Origin: Pseudomonas sp. AOB-7
Lineage (GTDB): Bacteria > Pseudomonadota > Gammaproteobacteria > Pseudomonadales > Pseudomonadaceae
Length of the DNA: 64,000 bases
NCBI RefSeq assembly: GCF_003696305.1
Contig: NZ_RFFK01000003.1
Span: 231,887 to 295,886 of the forward strand
Direction: 5' to 3'
Position numbers and translations under genes: made by a program. Positions 29,502 to 41,525 of the stretch are shown piece by piece. Below the pieces are notes generated by a model, which searched no databases, was not told the DNA's origin, and saw only the letters and a list, made by a program, of their open reading frames with translations. Position 1 is the first letter of the stretch. Each line of letters starts with the position of its first letter.

Positions 29502-30280
29502 TGAAAAAGCTCTTCGCTGCATTTGTGATCGCTGCGCTGCCGGCCCTGGCCCTGGGCGCAGCCAGCAACTATCCGCTGGACAAAGTGGATATCGACCTGC
29601 GCGACAAGGCCGCCATGCAGGACGGCGCGCGCACCTTCGCCAACTACTGCATGGGCTGCCACTCGGCCCAGTACCAGCGTTACGAGCGCGTGGCCGACGA
29701 CCTCGGCATTCCGCACGAGATCATGCTGGAGAACCTGGTGTTCACCGATGCCAAGATCGGCGACCACATGAAGATCGGCATGAAGCCGGACGACGCCAAG
29801 GCCTGGTTCGGTGCGGCGCCGCCCGACCTGACCCTGGTCGCCCGGGTACGCGGCAACGACTGGCTGTACACCTACCTGCGCACCTTCTACGCCGACCCGG
29901 CACGTCCGCTGGGCGCCAACAACAAGGTGTTCCCCAACGTCGGCATGCCCAACGTGCTGGTCGGTCTGCAGGGCAACCAGGTGATCGGCTGCAAGCAGGT
30001 GCAGGTGGTGGAGAACGGCAAGAAGCAGTTCGACCCGCTGACCGGCACCCCGATCACTCACGAAGCCTGCGACCAGCTGACCGTCGAGCCGAACAGCGGC
30101 AGCCTGAGCGAGGCCGAGTTCGACGAGAAGATCAAGAACCTGGTGACCTTCCTGGCCTACTCGGCCAATCCGGTCAAGCTGGAGTCCCAGCGCATCGGCA
30201 CCTACGTGCTGCTGTACCTGGCCTTCTTCTTCGTCTTCGCCTACCTGCTCAAGCGCGAATACTGGAAGGACGTGCACTAA
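29501..30280 (+). CDS. petC: Cytochrome c1
   Basis: A 259-residue heme subunit. A signal peptide (MKKLFAAFVIAALPALALGAA) is followed by the single c-type heme motif CMGCH (Cys50, Cys53, His54). The likely axial Met is in 'NVGMPNVLVGLQG'. A C-terminal membrane anchor (TYVLLYLAFFFVFAYLL) and the basic end KREYWKDVH complete it. It passes electrons from the Rieske centre to soluble or membrane cytochromes c. The start is ATG 29501 in the TGATG overlap with petB; the longer in-frame extension overlaps petB and lacks the signal peptide at its front. Confidence 0.97.
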   Translation: MKKLFAAFVIAALPALALGAASNYPLDKVDIDLRDKAAMQDGARTFANYCMGCHSAQYQRYERVADDLGIPHEIMLENLVFTDAKIGDHMKIGMKPDDAKAWFGAAPPDLTLVARVRGNDWLYTYLRTFYADPARPLGANNKVFPNVGMPNVLVGLQGNQVIGCKQVQVVENGKKQFDPLTGTPITHEACDQLTVEPNSGSLSEAEFDEKIKNLVTFLAYSANPVKLESQRIGTYVLLYLAFFFVFAYLLKREYWKDVH

Positions 30281-30301
30281 GCCGCTTTACCCCTGCTGTC
30301 G

Positions 30302-30334
30302 ACCTGCGCGCCCTATATGGGCGCGCAGGTTTTT
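30302..30334 (+). terminator. Rho-independent terminator of petABC
   Basis: A 12-bp perfect stem, ACCTGCGCGCCC/GGGCGCGCAGGT, with TATAT loop and T-run, 21 nt after the petC stop. Confidence 0.92.
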
Positions 30335-30386
30335 GTGACCTGCCATCCCTGGCGGCCACCCCTGCGGGGCCGTCGCAAGCGACGTC

Positions 30387-30409
30387 AAAAATTGCTCCCG
30401 GCAATTTTT
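30387..30409. repeat. A/T-rich inverted repeat before sspA
   Basis: AAAAATTGC-TCCCG-GCAATTTTT is a perfect 9-bp inverted repeat, preceded by the small hairpin CGTCGC-AAGC-GACG. It could be a weak bidirectional terminator or part of a Pseudomonas intergenic repeat; the sspA promoter is not clear around it. Confidence 0.5.
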
Positions 30410-30447
30410 CCTGCTTCTGATAAATCCAAAACGCGAGGAGGATCGCC

Positions 30448-31065
30448 ATGGCGGTGACCAATAGGTTGACCTGCTACTCCGACCCCGCCGACCACTATTC
30501 CCATCGCGTGCGTCTGGTGCTCGCCGAGAAAGGTGTCAGCGTCGAGATCGTCGATGTCGAGCTGGGCCGCTGTCCGCCCAAGCTGGCCGAACTCAATCCC
30601 TACGGCAGCGTGCCGACCCTGGTCGACCGCGACCTGGCGCTGTACGAATCGTCCGTGGTGATGGAATATCTGGATGAGCGTTACCCGCATCCGCCGCTGT
30701 TGCCGGTGTATCCGGTGGCGCGCGCCAACAGCCGCCTGCTGATGCACCGTATCCAGCGCGACTGGTGCGCCCTGGTCGACCGCATTCTCGACAAGCGCAG
30801 CAAGGAGGCCGAGCGCCAGCTGGCGCGCAAGGAGTTGCGCGAGAGCCTGACCGGCGTGTCGCCGCTGTTCGCCGACAAGCCGTTCTTTCTCAGTGACGAG
30901 TTGAGCCTGGTGGATTGCTGCCTGCTGCCGATTCTCTGGCGTTTGCCGCGGCTGGGGATCGAGTTGCCGCGACCGGCCAAGCCGCTGCTCGACTACATGG
31001 AGCGGCAGTTCGCCCGCGAGGCCTTCCAGGCCAGTCTGTCCGCCGCCGAGCGCGAAATGCGCTGA
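30448..31065 (+). CDS. sspA: Stringent starvation protein A
   Basis: A 205-residue GST-fold protein that binds RNA polymerase rather than glutathione. Signatures are '[32 protein letters not shown]' (thioredoxin-like half) and '[37 protein letters not shown]'; the second half is helical. In E. coli and Pseudomonas it is a global regulator under starvation and acid stress, and contributes to virulence-factor control. GAGGAGG lies 8 nt upstream of the ATG. sspB follows after 13 nt, one operon. Confidence 0.96.
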   Translation: MAVTNRLTCYSDPADHYSHRVRLVLAEKGVSVEIVDVELGRCPPKLAELNPYGSVPTLVDRDLALYESSVVMEYLDERYPHPPLLPVYPVARANSRLLMHRIQRDWCALVDRILDKRSKEAERQLARKELRESLTGVSPLFADKPFFLSDELSLVDCCLLPILWRLPRLGIELPRPAKPLLDYMERQFAREAFQASLSAAEREMR

Positions 31066-31078
31066 GAAGGAGAAAACC

Positions 31079-31492
31079 ATGAATTCCAGCCGTCCCTACC
31101 TGGTGCGCGCCCTGTACGAGTGGATAGTCGACAACGACTGCACCCCGCACCTGCTGGTCAATGCCGAATACCCCGGGGTGCAGGTGCCGCCGGGCTTCGC
31201 CAGCGACGGGCAGATCGTGCTCAACGCATCGCCCGGCGCGGTGCGAAACCTGCATATGGACAATCAGGCGGTGAGCTTCGAGGGGCGCTTCGGCGGCGTG
31301 GCTCACAGCCTGTACATCCCGGCCGCGGCGATCCTGGCGATCTATGCGCGGGAGAACGGCCAGGGCATGGTCTTCGACATGGAACCACCGCAGGCGGACG
31401 ACGAAGACGAGCAAGGTCCGGACGACGACGGCCCGTCCGGCGGCGAGCCGCCGCGGCCCAGCGGTCGGCCGAGCCTCAAGGTGGTCAAGTAG
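31079..31492 (+). CDS. sspB: ClpXP protease specificity-enhancing factor
   Basis: A 137-residue adaptor that binds the ssrA tag and hands tagged proteins to ClpXP. The ssrA-binding domain covers about residues 1-105 ('RPYLVRALYEWIVDNDCTPHLLVNA', 'IVLNASPGAVRNLHMDNQAVSFEGRFGG'). A long acidic/Pro linker follows, then the C-terminal ClpX-docking tail PSLKVVK, matching the XB motif. It is the second gene of sspAB and is closed by a terminator. Confidence 0.96.
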   Translation: MNSSRPYLVRALYEWIVDNDCTPHLLVNAEYPGVQVPPGFASDGQIVLNASPGAVRNLHMDNQAVSFEGRFGGVAHSLYIPAAAILAIYARENGQGMVFDMEPPQADDEDEQGPDDDGPSGGEPPRPSGRPSLKVVK

Positions 31493-31532
31493 GGCTGCTG
31501 CAGGCCAGGGCAAGAAAGAGTTGCATGACAAT

Positions 31533-31561
31533 AAAAACGGGCGCCAATGGCGCCCGTTTTT
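31533..31561. terminator. Bidirectional terminator between sspB and dolP
   Basis: A 13-bp perfect stem, AAAAACGGGCGCC/GGCGCCCGTTTTT, with AAT loop and T-runs on both strands, between convergent operons. Confidence 0.93.
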
Positions 31562-31612
31562 ACTTGCAGCTTGCGGGGGCGGCGGCCATCCGCCTTATGG
31601 TTTGCCGCTGCC

Positions 31613-32739
<1,127 letters not shown>

Positions 32740-32761
32740 TTAAACCTTGAGTGTGCGGCCG

Positions 32762-33112
32762 TCAGGCGTCGAAGGCGTTCTTGATCCAGTCGAGGCCGGG
32801 GCCGCCGATGGCGACCACGTCGAAGCGGCAGGGGTGGCGGGCCCAGCGAGACTGCTGCTGGAGGAAGAGCTCGGCGGCCATGATCAACTTGCCGCGCTTG
32901 CGCGCATCGATACTCTCCAGGGCGCCGCCCCAGGCGCTGTGACGGCGGGCGCGGACTTCGACGAATACTACTGTATCGCCGTCGAGCATGACCAGATCGA
33001 GCTCGCCGCGGCGACAGCTCCAGTTCCGTTCGATCAAGCGCAGGCCGTTACGTTCCAGATGCTCTCGGGCTGCCTGTTCGGCGGCCCGGCCGAGCTCGTT
33101 GTGGGCACTCAA
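32762..33112 (-). CDS. yraN: YraN family nuclease-fold protein (UPF0102)
   Basis: A 116-residue protein with the Holliday-junction-resolvase/restriction-endonuclease-like fold. Conserved features are 'GRAAEQAAREHLERNGLRLIERNWSCRRGELDLVMLDGDTVVFVEVRAR', i.e. the E-x(n)-GELDLV-x(n)-FVEVR pattern expected for metal binding. The function is unknown in all bacteria. The start appears to be TTG at 33112, overlapping the lpoA stop by 4 nt (TTGA). No better start lies downstream, and the upstream frame is inside lpoA. It therefore depends on translational coupling with lpoA. Confidence 0.87.
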   Translation of the reverse strand: MSAHNELGRAAEQAAREHLERNGLRLIERNWSCRRGELDLVMLDGDTVVFVEVRARRHSAWGGALESIDARKRGKLIMAAELFLQQQSRWARHPCRFDVVAIGGPGLDWIKNAFDA

Positions 33113-34917
33113 TTGAGCGCGTCGGGAAGGCGCTGGACCTGGCCGCCGCGGAACTCGGCCCAGGGCAACTGGCGTTCGATGCGCTGCGCCGGGTTGAGGC
33201 TGAGGCTGCCGGACAGGCCGTCGATGCGCGACTCCGGCAGGGCCTTGAGCTGGCCCAGGCGCGGCGCCAGGCGGTAGGCGTCGACGCCCATGGCGTACAG
33301 CCGGCCGAGGCTGCCGGCGGCCTGCGGCCACTGACCGCTGACCTGCTGGCGCAGCGGATCCTGCGCGTCCAGCAGCCAGGGCGTCTCGCAGAAGCGGATG
33401 CCTTCCAGGTCCTGGTACTGCGCCTGGCTGTGGGCGCCGGTGAACAGGTGCGAGGTGGCGTACACCGGTACGTCGCCGGCGTACTGGAAGGCCAGGGTCG
33501 GCTTGATCTGCTGCGCCTGTTGCGGGGTGGCGGCGAGGAAGATGAAGTCGATGTCCTGGCGCCGCGCCGGCTGGGCGTCGAGGTTGGTGCCCAGGGTGTT
33601 CTGCAGGCGACGGGCGCGGGCCTCGCTTTCGCGCAGCTGGAACAGGTCGGCGATCTGCCGGGCCAGTTCCACCGGCTGGTCGACGTGTTCGGCGGCGATC
33701 AGGCTGCCGCCCTGGGCCTGCCAGCTCTGGCGGAAGGCTTCCAGCACGCGGTCGCCCCAGTCGCCGCGCGGCACCAGGGCCACGGCGCGGCGCATGCCGT
33801 CGTCCCAGGCGCGACGGGCCACTTCGCGGGCCTCGTCCTCGGCGGCCAGGCCGAACTGGAACAGCTGGGCCGGGCCTTCCTGGCCGGCGTCGCTGTAGTT
33901 CAGCGCCAGGGTGGTGATCGGCAGCTGCTCGCGCTCGCTGAGCTGCTTGACCAGCGGCTTCTCCAGCGGGCCGACCACCAGTTGCACGCCGTCGGCCTGG
34001 GCCTGCTGGTAGAAGGCATCCAGCGAGCCGATGCGGGCGCTGTCGTAGAGTTGGATCTGCGGCGGGTTCTGGCCGGCCTGCTGGGCCTCGTAGTGGGCGG
34101 CGAGGAAGCCGTCGCGCAGGGCGCGGGCGACGCTGGCCAGTTGGCCTTCCTGGGGCAGCAGCAGGGCGATGCGGGTCAGCGGCTGGCTGGCCAGCTCGCG
34201 CAGCTTGCCCAGCGCCTCGGGCAGCTGTTCGGCGGCCGGATGTTGCGGGTTCTGCGCGACCCATTGATCGATGGCGGCTTGCTGCTGCTCCAGGGTGGCG
34301 CCGGCCTTGGTCACGCGCGCTAGTTCCAGCCAGCCGGCCAGGTCGCTGTCGGCGCCGGCCGAGGTCTGCGGCGGCAGGGTGGAAACCAGGGCCCAGATGC
34401 TTTCATGGTTGTCGTGGGCGGCCTGGCCGCTGAGCAGCGGGGCGATGAACACCCGCTCGCGGGCGGCGGCCAGGACCTGGCCGTCGGCTTCCAGGGCGCG
34501 GGCGCGGACCAGTTGGGTACGGATCTGCTGCTCCACCGGCAGCTCGGCCAGGCGCTCCAGGCTGGGATGTTGCAGGGCCTGCAGGGCGCTCTTGGGCTGC
34601 TGGCGGGCCAGCGCCAGTTCGGCGTCCAGGGTGCTGGCGAAGATCTGCTGGGCTGGCGCCAGGGCGGCCAGGTCGATCTGTTCGCGGATGCGCGCGGCGC
34701 GGGCGATGTCCTTCTGCTGATAGGCCTGGTCGGCGGCGGACAGGCGCAGCAGGGCGGCCTGCTCCGGCTTGCTTTCGGCGGCCTGCTGGAGCATCTGCTC
34801 GATGCTGGCCTGTGGGGTGCGCGGCAGCTGACCCAGGGTGTTGGAGGGCGAGCTGGCGCAGGCGGCGAGCAGGCCGGCCAGGCAAAGGACGGAAAGGGGG
34901 CGCAGGCTAGCGATCAT
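33109..34917 (-). CDS. lpoA: Penicillin-binding protein activator LpoA
   Basis: A 602-residue outer-membrane lipoprotein with lipobox LAAC (Cys20) after MIASLRPLSVLCLAGL. The N-terminal half is TPR-like helical repeats (about 35-245). The C-terminal half is a periplasmic-binding-protein-like domain (about 250-590: 'RIALLLPQEGQLASVARALRDGFLAAHYEA', 'QLVVGPLEKPLVKQLSEREQLPITTLALNY'). It spans the periplasm to activate the bifunctional peptidoglycan synthase PBP1a. It is divergent from rsmI and heads the yraN-diaA-dolP cluster. Confidence 0.93.
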   Translation of the reverse strand: MIASLRPLSVLCLAGLLAACASSPSNTLGQLPRTPQASIEQMLQQAAESKPEQAALLRLSAADQAYQQKDIARAARIREQIDLAALAPAQQIFASTLDAELALARQQPKSALQALQHPSLERLAELPVEQQIRTQLVRARALEADGQVLAAARERVFIAPLLSGQAAHDNHESIWALVSTLPPQTSAGADSDLAGWLELARVTKAGATLEQQQAAIDQWVAQNPQHPAAEQLPEALGKLRELASQPLTRIALLLPQEGQLASVARALRDGFLAAHYEAQQAGQNPPQIQLYDSARIGSLDAFYQQAQADGVQLVVGPLEKPLVKQLSEREQLPITTLALNYSDAGQEGPAQLFQFGLAAEDEAREVARRAWDDGMRRAVALVPRGDWGDRVLEAFRQSWQAQGGSLIAAEHVDQPVELARQIADLFQLRESEARARRLQNTLGTNLDAQPARRQDIDFIFLAATPQQAQQIKPTLAFQYAGDVPVYATSHLFTGAHSQAQYQDLEGIRFCETPWLLDAQDPLRQQVSGQWPQAAGSLGRLYAMGVDAYRLAPRLGQLKALPESRIDGLSGSLSLNPAQRIERQLPWAEFRGGQVQRLPDALN

Positions 34918-35039
34918 CGGGGCATCCTGGTGCTTGAGCGAATCAGGCGGCGATTGTACCCAAGCCCTGCAGTCGGTGCGATGTTGCCGGGGTGGAAGCG
35001 GCTAGAATGAGCGCTCTTTCAATTAACGAGGTGTTTCCA

Positions 35040-35906
35040 GTGAGTCATTCCGCCGTCGCCAGTGCTCAGCCCGGCACTCTCTACGTGGTCGCCACGCCGA
35101 TCGGCAACCTGGACGACATCAGTGCCCGCGCCCTGCGAGTTCTGCGCGACGTGGCCTTGATCGCCGCCGAAGACACCCGTCACTCGGTGCGCCTGCTGCA
35201 GCATTTCGGCATCGAAACGCCGCTGGCGGCCTGCCATGAGCACAACGAGCGCGACCAGGGCGGGCGCTTTCTCGCCAAACTGGAGGCCGGCGAGGATGTG
35301 GCGCTGATCTCCGATGCGGGCACGCCGCTGATCTCCGATCCCGGCTACCACCTGGTACGCCAGGCGCGCGCCGCCGGCTTCGCCGTGGTGCCGGTGCCGG
35401 GGGCCTGTGCGCTGATCGCCGCGCTGTCGGCCGCCGGCCTGCCGTCGGATCGCTTCATCTTCGAGGGTTTTCTGCCGGCCAAGGCCGTGGGGCGGCGTGC
35501 GCGCCTGGAGCAGGTGCGCGAGGAGCCGCGCACGCTGATCTTCTACGAGGCGCCGCACCGGATTCTCGAGTGCCTGGAGGATATGCGTGCGGTGTTCGGC
35601 GACGAGCGTCCGGCGCTGTTGGCCCGCGAGCTGACCAAGACCTTCGAGACCCTCAAGGGCCTGCCGCTGGCCGAACTGTGCGCCTGGGTGGCCGGCGACA
35701 GCAATCAGCAGCGCGGCGAGTGCGTGGTGCTGGTAGCCGGCTGGCAGGCGCCGGAAGGCGAGGAGGCGGTCAGCACCGAGGCGCTGCGGGTGCTCGACCT
35801 GCTGCTGGCGGAAATGCCGCTCAAGCGCGCGGCGGCGTTGGCCGCCGAGATCACCGGGGTGCGTAAGAACCTGCTCTACCAGGTGGCGCTGACGCGCCAG
35901 GGATGA
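35040..35906 (+). CDS. rsmI: 16S rRNA (cytidine(1402)-2'-O)-methyltransferase
   Basis: A 288-residue SAM-dependent methyltransferase of the tetrapyrrole-methylase fold that 2'-O-methylates C1402 in 16S rRNA; the dcw gene rsmH adds the N4 methyl to the same base. Signatures are '[24 protein letters not shown]', '[16 protein letters not shown]', '[18 protein letters not shown]' and '[16 protein letters not shown]'. I take GTG 35040 as start because GAGGTG lies 7-12 nt upstream; an in-frame ATG at 35007 would add 11 residues and has no Shine-Dalgarno. It is divergent from lpoA, as in many gamma-proteobacteria. Confidence 0.94.
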   Translation: MSHSAVASAQPGTLYVVATPIGNLDDISARALRVLRDVALIAAEDTRHSVRLLQHFGIETPLAACHEHNERDQGGRFLAKLEAGEDVALISDAGTPLISDPGYHLVRQARAAGFAVVPVPGACALIAALSAAGLPSDRFIFEGFLPAKAVGRRARLEQVREEPRTLIFYEAPHRILECLEDMRAVFGDERPALLARELTKTFETLKGLPLAELCAWVAGDSNQQRGECVVLVAGWQAPEGEEAVSTEALRVLDLLLAEMPLKRAAALAAEITGVRKNLLYQVALTRQG

Positions 35907-35984
35907 GCTCGCTCCTGCAGGGGGCAGGCCGCTTTTTCTTGCAGCTTGTGGCTTGCCGCTTGCGGCTTTGTTACCCTTGCCGGC

Positions 35985-36334
35985 GGAGAGTCGATCGGAC
36001 AGTCGCTGCCTTCGCAAGAAGGGGGAGGAAAGTCCGGGCTCCATAGGGCGGAGTGCCAGGTAACCCCTGGGAGGCGCGAGCCTACGGAAAGTGCCACAGA
36101 AAATAACCGCCTAAGCGCTTCGGCGCCGGTAAGGGTGAAAAGGTGCGGTAAGAGCGCACCGCGCGGCTGGCAACAGTCCGTGGCTAGGTAAACCCCACTC
36201 GGAGCAAGACCAAATAGGGTTCCATTGGCGTGGCCCGCGCTGGAACCGGGTAGGTTGCTAAAGGCGTGCAGTGATGTACGTCGTAGAGGAATGACTGTCC
36301 TCGACAGAACCCGGCTTACAGATCGACTCTCCAC
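35985..36334 (+). ncRNA. rnpB: RNase P RNA (M1 RNA, bacterial type A)
   Basis: About 350 nt. The conserved core blocks are present in order: GGGGGAGGAAAGTCCGGGCT with CCATAGGGC (about 36021-36050), GCCAGGTAACCCCTGGGAGG, GTGCCACAGAAAATAACCGCC (about 36092-36112), GGTAAGGGTGAAAAGGTGCGGTAAGAGCGCACCG, and the closing region with AACCCGGCTTACA. The 5' AGAGTCGATC (35987) pairs with the 3' GATCGACTCT (36321-36330) as helix P1. A short T-run follows at 36338. It is the catalytic RNA that matures tRNA 5' ends. The preceding 70 nt contain a CTTGCAGCTTGTGGCTTGCCGCTTG repetitive stretch. Confidence 0.97.
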
Positions 36335-36540
36335 CTCTTTTTCCCCTCGATTTGCGCTTTTACTTCCCGCCTTTCTAATACCGAAAAAATCTTACTCTTA
36401 ACAAATTACTTTAAGTTCGAATTTCAGCTCTCTGGAATAGCTGGTTTTTGTCTCTCGACTACCCCTTCCGGCATCGCTTTTTTCCTCGCTTTCCTTCGCT
36501 AAATCTCCGTCCTGTAAGGATTTTTCCCTTCTGGCGCGCC

Positions 36541-36570
36541 TTGACGGTGGGGCGTACGCATTCCTATAGT
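36541..36570 (+). promoter_or_regulatory. Pmra promoter of the division/cell-wall cluster
   Basis: TTGACG (36541-36546), 18-bp spacer, TATAGT (36565-36570): a strong sigma-70 type promoter 76 nt upstream of the mraZ start. Transcription would begin near 36577, directly at the first MraZ box. Confidence 0.8.
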
Positions 36571-36576
36571 GTGCGC

Positions 36577-36603
36577 AAGTGGTGAGAAGTGGCATGAAGT
36601 GGG
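36577..36603 (+). promoter_or_regulatory. Triple MraZ-binding direct repeat
   Basis: AAGTGG occurs at 36577, 36587 and 36597, exactly 10 bp apart (AAGTGGTGAG, AAGTGGCATG, AAGTGGG). MraZ is known to bind spaced TGG-type direct repeats upstream of its own operon. The position at the predicted transcription start suggests autorepression. Confidence 0.82.
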
Positions 36604-36645
36604 TTTTTTTGGGCATGGAAAGCTAATTACAGGGGAAGCGCAGCC

Positions 36646-37101
36646 GTGTTTCGCGGAGCTAACGCCATCAGTCTCGACGCCAAAGGGCGCCTCGCGATGC
36701 CGAGTCGGTATCGCGACGAGCTCGTTTCGCGTTGTGCCGGCCAGCTCATCGTCACCATCGATGCCGTCGACCCCTGCCTCTGTGTCTACCCGCTGGCCGA
36801 ATGGGAGCTGATCGAGAACAAGCTGCGCGAACTGGCCTCCTTCCGTGAAGAGAACCGCCGCCTGCAGCGCCTGCTGATCGGCAACGCCGTCGACCTCGAG
36901 CTGGATGCCAGCGGCCGTTTCCTGGTGCCGCCGCGCCTGCGCGAGTACGCCAAGCTGGACAAGCGGGCGATGCTCGTCGGCCAGCTCAACAAGTTTCAAC
37001 TTTGGGACGAAGATACCTGGAATGCCGTAGCCGAAGCCGATCTGGCTGCCATCAAGCAGCCCGGCGCCCTTTCCGACGACTTGCGTGACCTGATCCTGTG
37101 A
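36646..37101 (+). CDS. mraZ: Transcriptional regulator MraZ
   Basis: A 151-residue AbrB-fold DNA-binding protein with two SpoVT/AbrB-like halves: '[25 protein letters not shown]' (about 2-26) and '[33 protein letters not shown]' (about 84-116). It represses the mra/dcw operon, including its own gene. The start is GTG 36646 with AGGGGAAG 8 nt upstream. The stop overlaps the rsmH GTG start by 4 nt. It is the first gene of a cluster that runs without a gap over 112 nt to lpxC. Confidence 0.96.
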   Translation: MFRGANAISLDAKGRLAMPSRYRDELVSRCAGQLIVTIDAVDPCLCVYPLAEWELIENKLRELASFREENRRLQRLLIGNAVDLELDASGRFLVPPRLREYAKLDKRAMLVGQLNKFQLWDEDTWNAVAEADLAAIKQPGALSDDLRDLIL

Positions 37102-38044
37102 CCATGACCGATAGCACCTTGCGCCATATCACCGTGCTGCTCGACGAGGCCGTCGAGGGGCTCGCCGTGCGCGCCGGCGGCTGCTACTTGGACGGCACCT
37201 TCGGTCGCGGCGGACACAGTCGGCTGATCTTGCAGAAGCTCGGCCCGGACGGGCGGCTCCTGGGGTTCGACAAGGACCCCCTGGCGATAGCCACCGGGGA
37301 AGCATTGGCGGCCGAAGACGGCCGCTTTGTCGTTGTGCAGCGCAGTTTTGCGGAACTCGGCGAGGAAGTCGCTGTCCGCGGCCTGGTCGGCAAGGTCGCC
37401 GGCATCCTGCTGGACCTCGGCGTGTCGTCGCCGCAGCTGGACGATCCCGAGCGCGGCTTCAGCTTCCTCAACGACGGCCCGCTGGATATGCGCATGAACC
37501 CCGCAGTGGGCGTCAGCGCGGCGGACTGGATCGCCACGGCCGCCGAAGACGAGATCGCCCGCGTGCTCAAGGACTACGGCGAAGAGCGTTTCGCCAAGCG
37601 CATGGCGCGTGCCGTGGTGCAGCGCCGCGAGCAGCAGCCCTTTACCCGCACCGCCGACCTGGCGCAGGTGCTGACCGTGGCCAACCCGGCCTGGGAGAAG
37701 GGCAAGAACCCGGCGACCCGCGCTTTCCAGGGCATTCGTATCTATATCAACAACGAGTTGGGCGACCTCGAGCGCGGCCTCGACGCGGCGCTGGAAGCGC
37801 TGGAAGTCGGCGGTCGCCTGGTGGTGATCAGCTTCCACTCGCTGGAAGACCGCATCGTCAAGCAGTTCATGAAGCGCCAGGCCAAGGGCGAGGCGGACAA
37901 GCTGCCGCGCGACCTGCCGATCATCCCCAAGGCCTTCGAGCCGCGCCTGAAGCTGATCGGCAAGCCGGTCTTCGCCGGCGAAGCCGAGCTCAAGGCCAAC
38001 CCGCGCTCGCGCAGCGCGGTGATGCGCATCGCGGAGAAACTGCG

Positions 38045-38048
<4 letters not shown>
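37098..38048 (+). CDS. rsmH: 16S rRNA (cytosine(1402)-N4)-methyltransferase
   Basis: A 316-residue SAM-dependent methyltransferase (MraW). Signatures are '[13 protein letters not shown]', the SAM motif '[16 protein letters not shown]' (about 36-51), '[21 protein letters not shown]' and the C-terminal '[18 protein letters not shown]'. It adds the N4-methyl to C1402 of 16S rRNA, complementing RsmI. The start may be GTG 37098 (GTGA overlap with mraZ) or ATG 37104, a difference of two residues. The stop overlaps the ftsL start. Confidence 0.97.
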
Positions 38049-40061
<2,013 letters not shown>

Positions 40062-40062
<1 letters not shown>

Positions 40063-41525
40063 TGCCCATGCCACTCAATCAATTGCTGCCGGCCGCCGAG
40101 AGCGCCGTGCTGATTCGCGAACTGACCCTGGATAGCCGCAAGGTGCGCCCGGGCGACCTGTTCCTCGCCGTGCCCGGCACCCAGCAGGATGGCCGCGTGC
40201 ATATCGCCGACGCCGTCGCCCGCGGCGCCGCCGCGGTGGCCTACGAGGCCGAAGGGGCTGCCCCCATGCACGCCGAAACTGCGGTGCTGGTGCCGGTCAA
40301 GGGGCTGGCCGGCCAGCTGTCGGCCATCGCCGGGCGCTTCTATGGTGAGCCGAGCCGCGGCCTGCACCTGGTCGGCATCACCGGCACCAACGGCAAGACC
40401 AGCGTCAGCCAGCTGCTGGCCCAGGCGCTGGACCTGCTCGGCCAGCGTTGCGGCATCGTCGGTACCCTGGGCAACGGTTTCCACGGCGCGCTGGAACAGG
40501 GCAAGCACACCACGCCCGACCCGGTCGGGGTGCAGGCCACCCTGGCCGGCCTCAAGCAGGCCGGTGCCCGTGCGGTGGCCATGGAAGTGTCCTCCCACGG
40601 CCTGGATCAGGGCCGAGTGGCGGCGCTGGAGTTCGACGTCGCGGTGTTCACCAACTTGTCGCGCGACCACCTCGATTACCACGGCGACATGCAGGCCTAC
40701 GGTGCGGCCAAGGCCAAGCTGTTCGCCTGGCCGAACCTGCGTTGTCGGGTGATCAATCTGGATGACGCCTTCGGTCAGGAGTTGGCGCAGCAGGTGCATG
40801 ATTCGCGCCTGATCGGCTACAGCCTGAGCGACGCCAACGCCTTCGTTTATTGCAGCGAAGCGCAGTTCGATGATCATGGCGTACGTGCGCGCCTGGTCAC
40901 CCCGCGTGGCGAAGGCATGCTGCGCAGCAACCTGCTCGGCCGCTTCAACCTGAGCAACCTGCTGGCGGTGGTCGGCGCGCTGCTGGGCATGGACTACGGC
41001 CTCGACGAGATTCTCCAGGTGCTGCCGCAGCTGCAGGGGCCGGCCGGGCGCATGCAGCGCCTCGGCGGCGGCGACCGGCCGTTGGTGGTGGTGGATTACG
41101 CGCACACCCCGGACGCCCTGGAGAAGGTGCTCGAGGCCATGCGCCCGCACGTGCGCGGGCGGCTGATCTGCCTGTTCGGCTGCGGCGGCGACCGCGACCG
41201 CGGCAAGCGCCCGCTGATGGCCGCGGCGGCCGAGCGTCTGGCCGATGCGGTGTGGGTCACCGACGACAATCCGCGCAGCGAAGACCCCGCGCAGATCATC
41301 AAGGATATCCGCGCCGGCCTCAAAGCACCGGATGCCGTGCAGTTCGTCCCGGGGCGCGGCGAGGCCATCGCCCGCCTGGTGGCGCAGGCCGAGGCCGCCG
41401 ATGTGCTGGTGCTGGCCGGCAAGGGTCACGAGGATTACCAGGAGATCATGGGCGTGCGTCACCCCTTCTCCGATCTGATCGAGGCGAACAAGGCCCTGGC
41501 GGTCTGGGAGGCGGCTCATGCTTAA
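40062..41525 (+). CDS. murE: UDP-MurNAc-L-alanyl-D-glutamate:meso-diaminopimelate ligase
   Basis: A 487-residue Mur ligase. The ATP-binding loop is GITGTNGKTS (about 105-114), and the diaminopimelate-selecting motif DNPR is in 'WVTDDNPRSEDP' (about 402-413). Other signatures are 'MEVSSHGLDQGRV' and 'VVVDYAHTPDALEKVL'. It adds the third amino acid of the peptidoglycan stem. The start at ATG 40062 overlaps the ftsI stop; a second in-frame ATG lies at 40068. Its end overlaps murF by 8 nt. Confidence 0.97.

Larger units (their letters stand above)
36335..36645 (+). other. A/T-rich intergenic region with the dcw promoter (311 bp)
   Basis: Between rnpB and mraZ. Bases about 36340-36470 are markedly A/T-rich compared with the rest of the window and show no coding potential. 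The mra promoter and MraZ boxes at the downstream end are listed separately. Confidence 0.7.
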
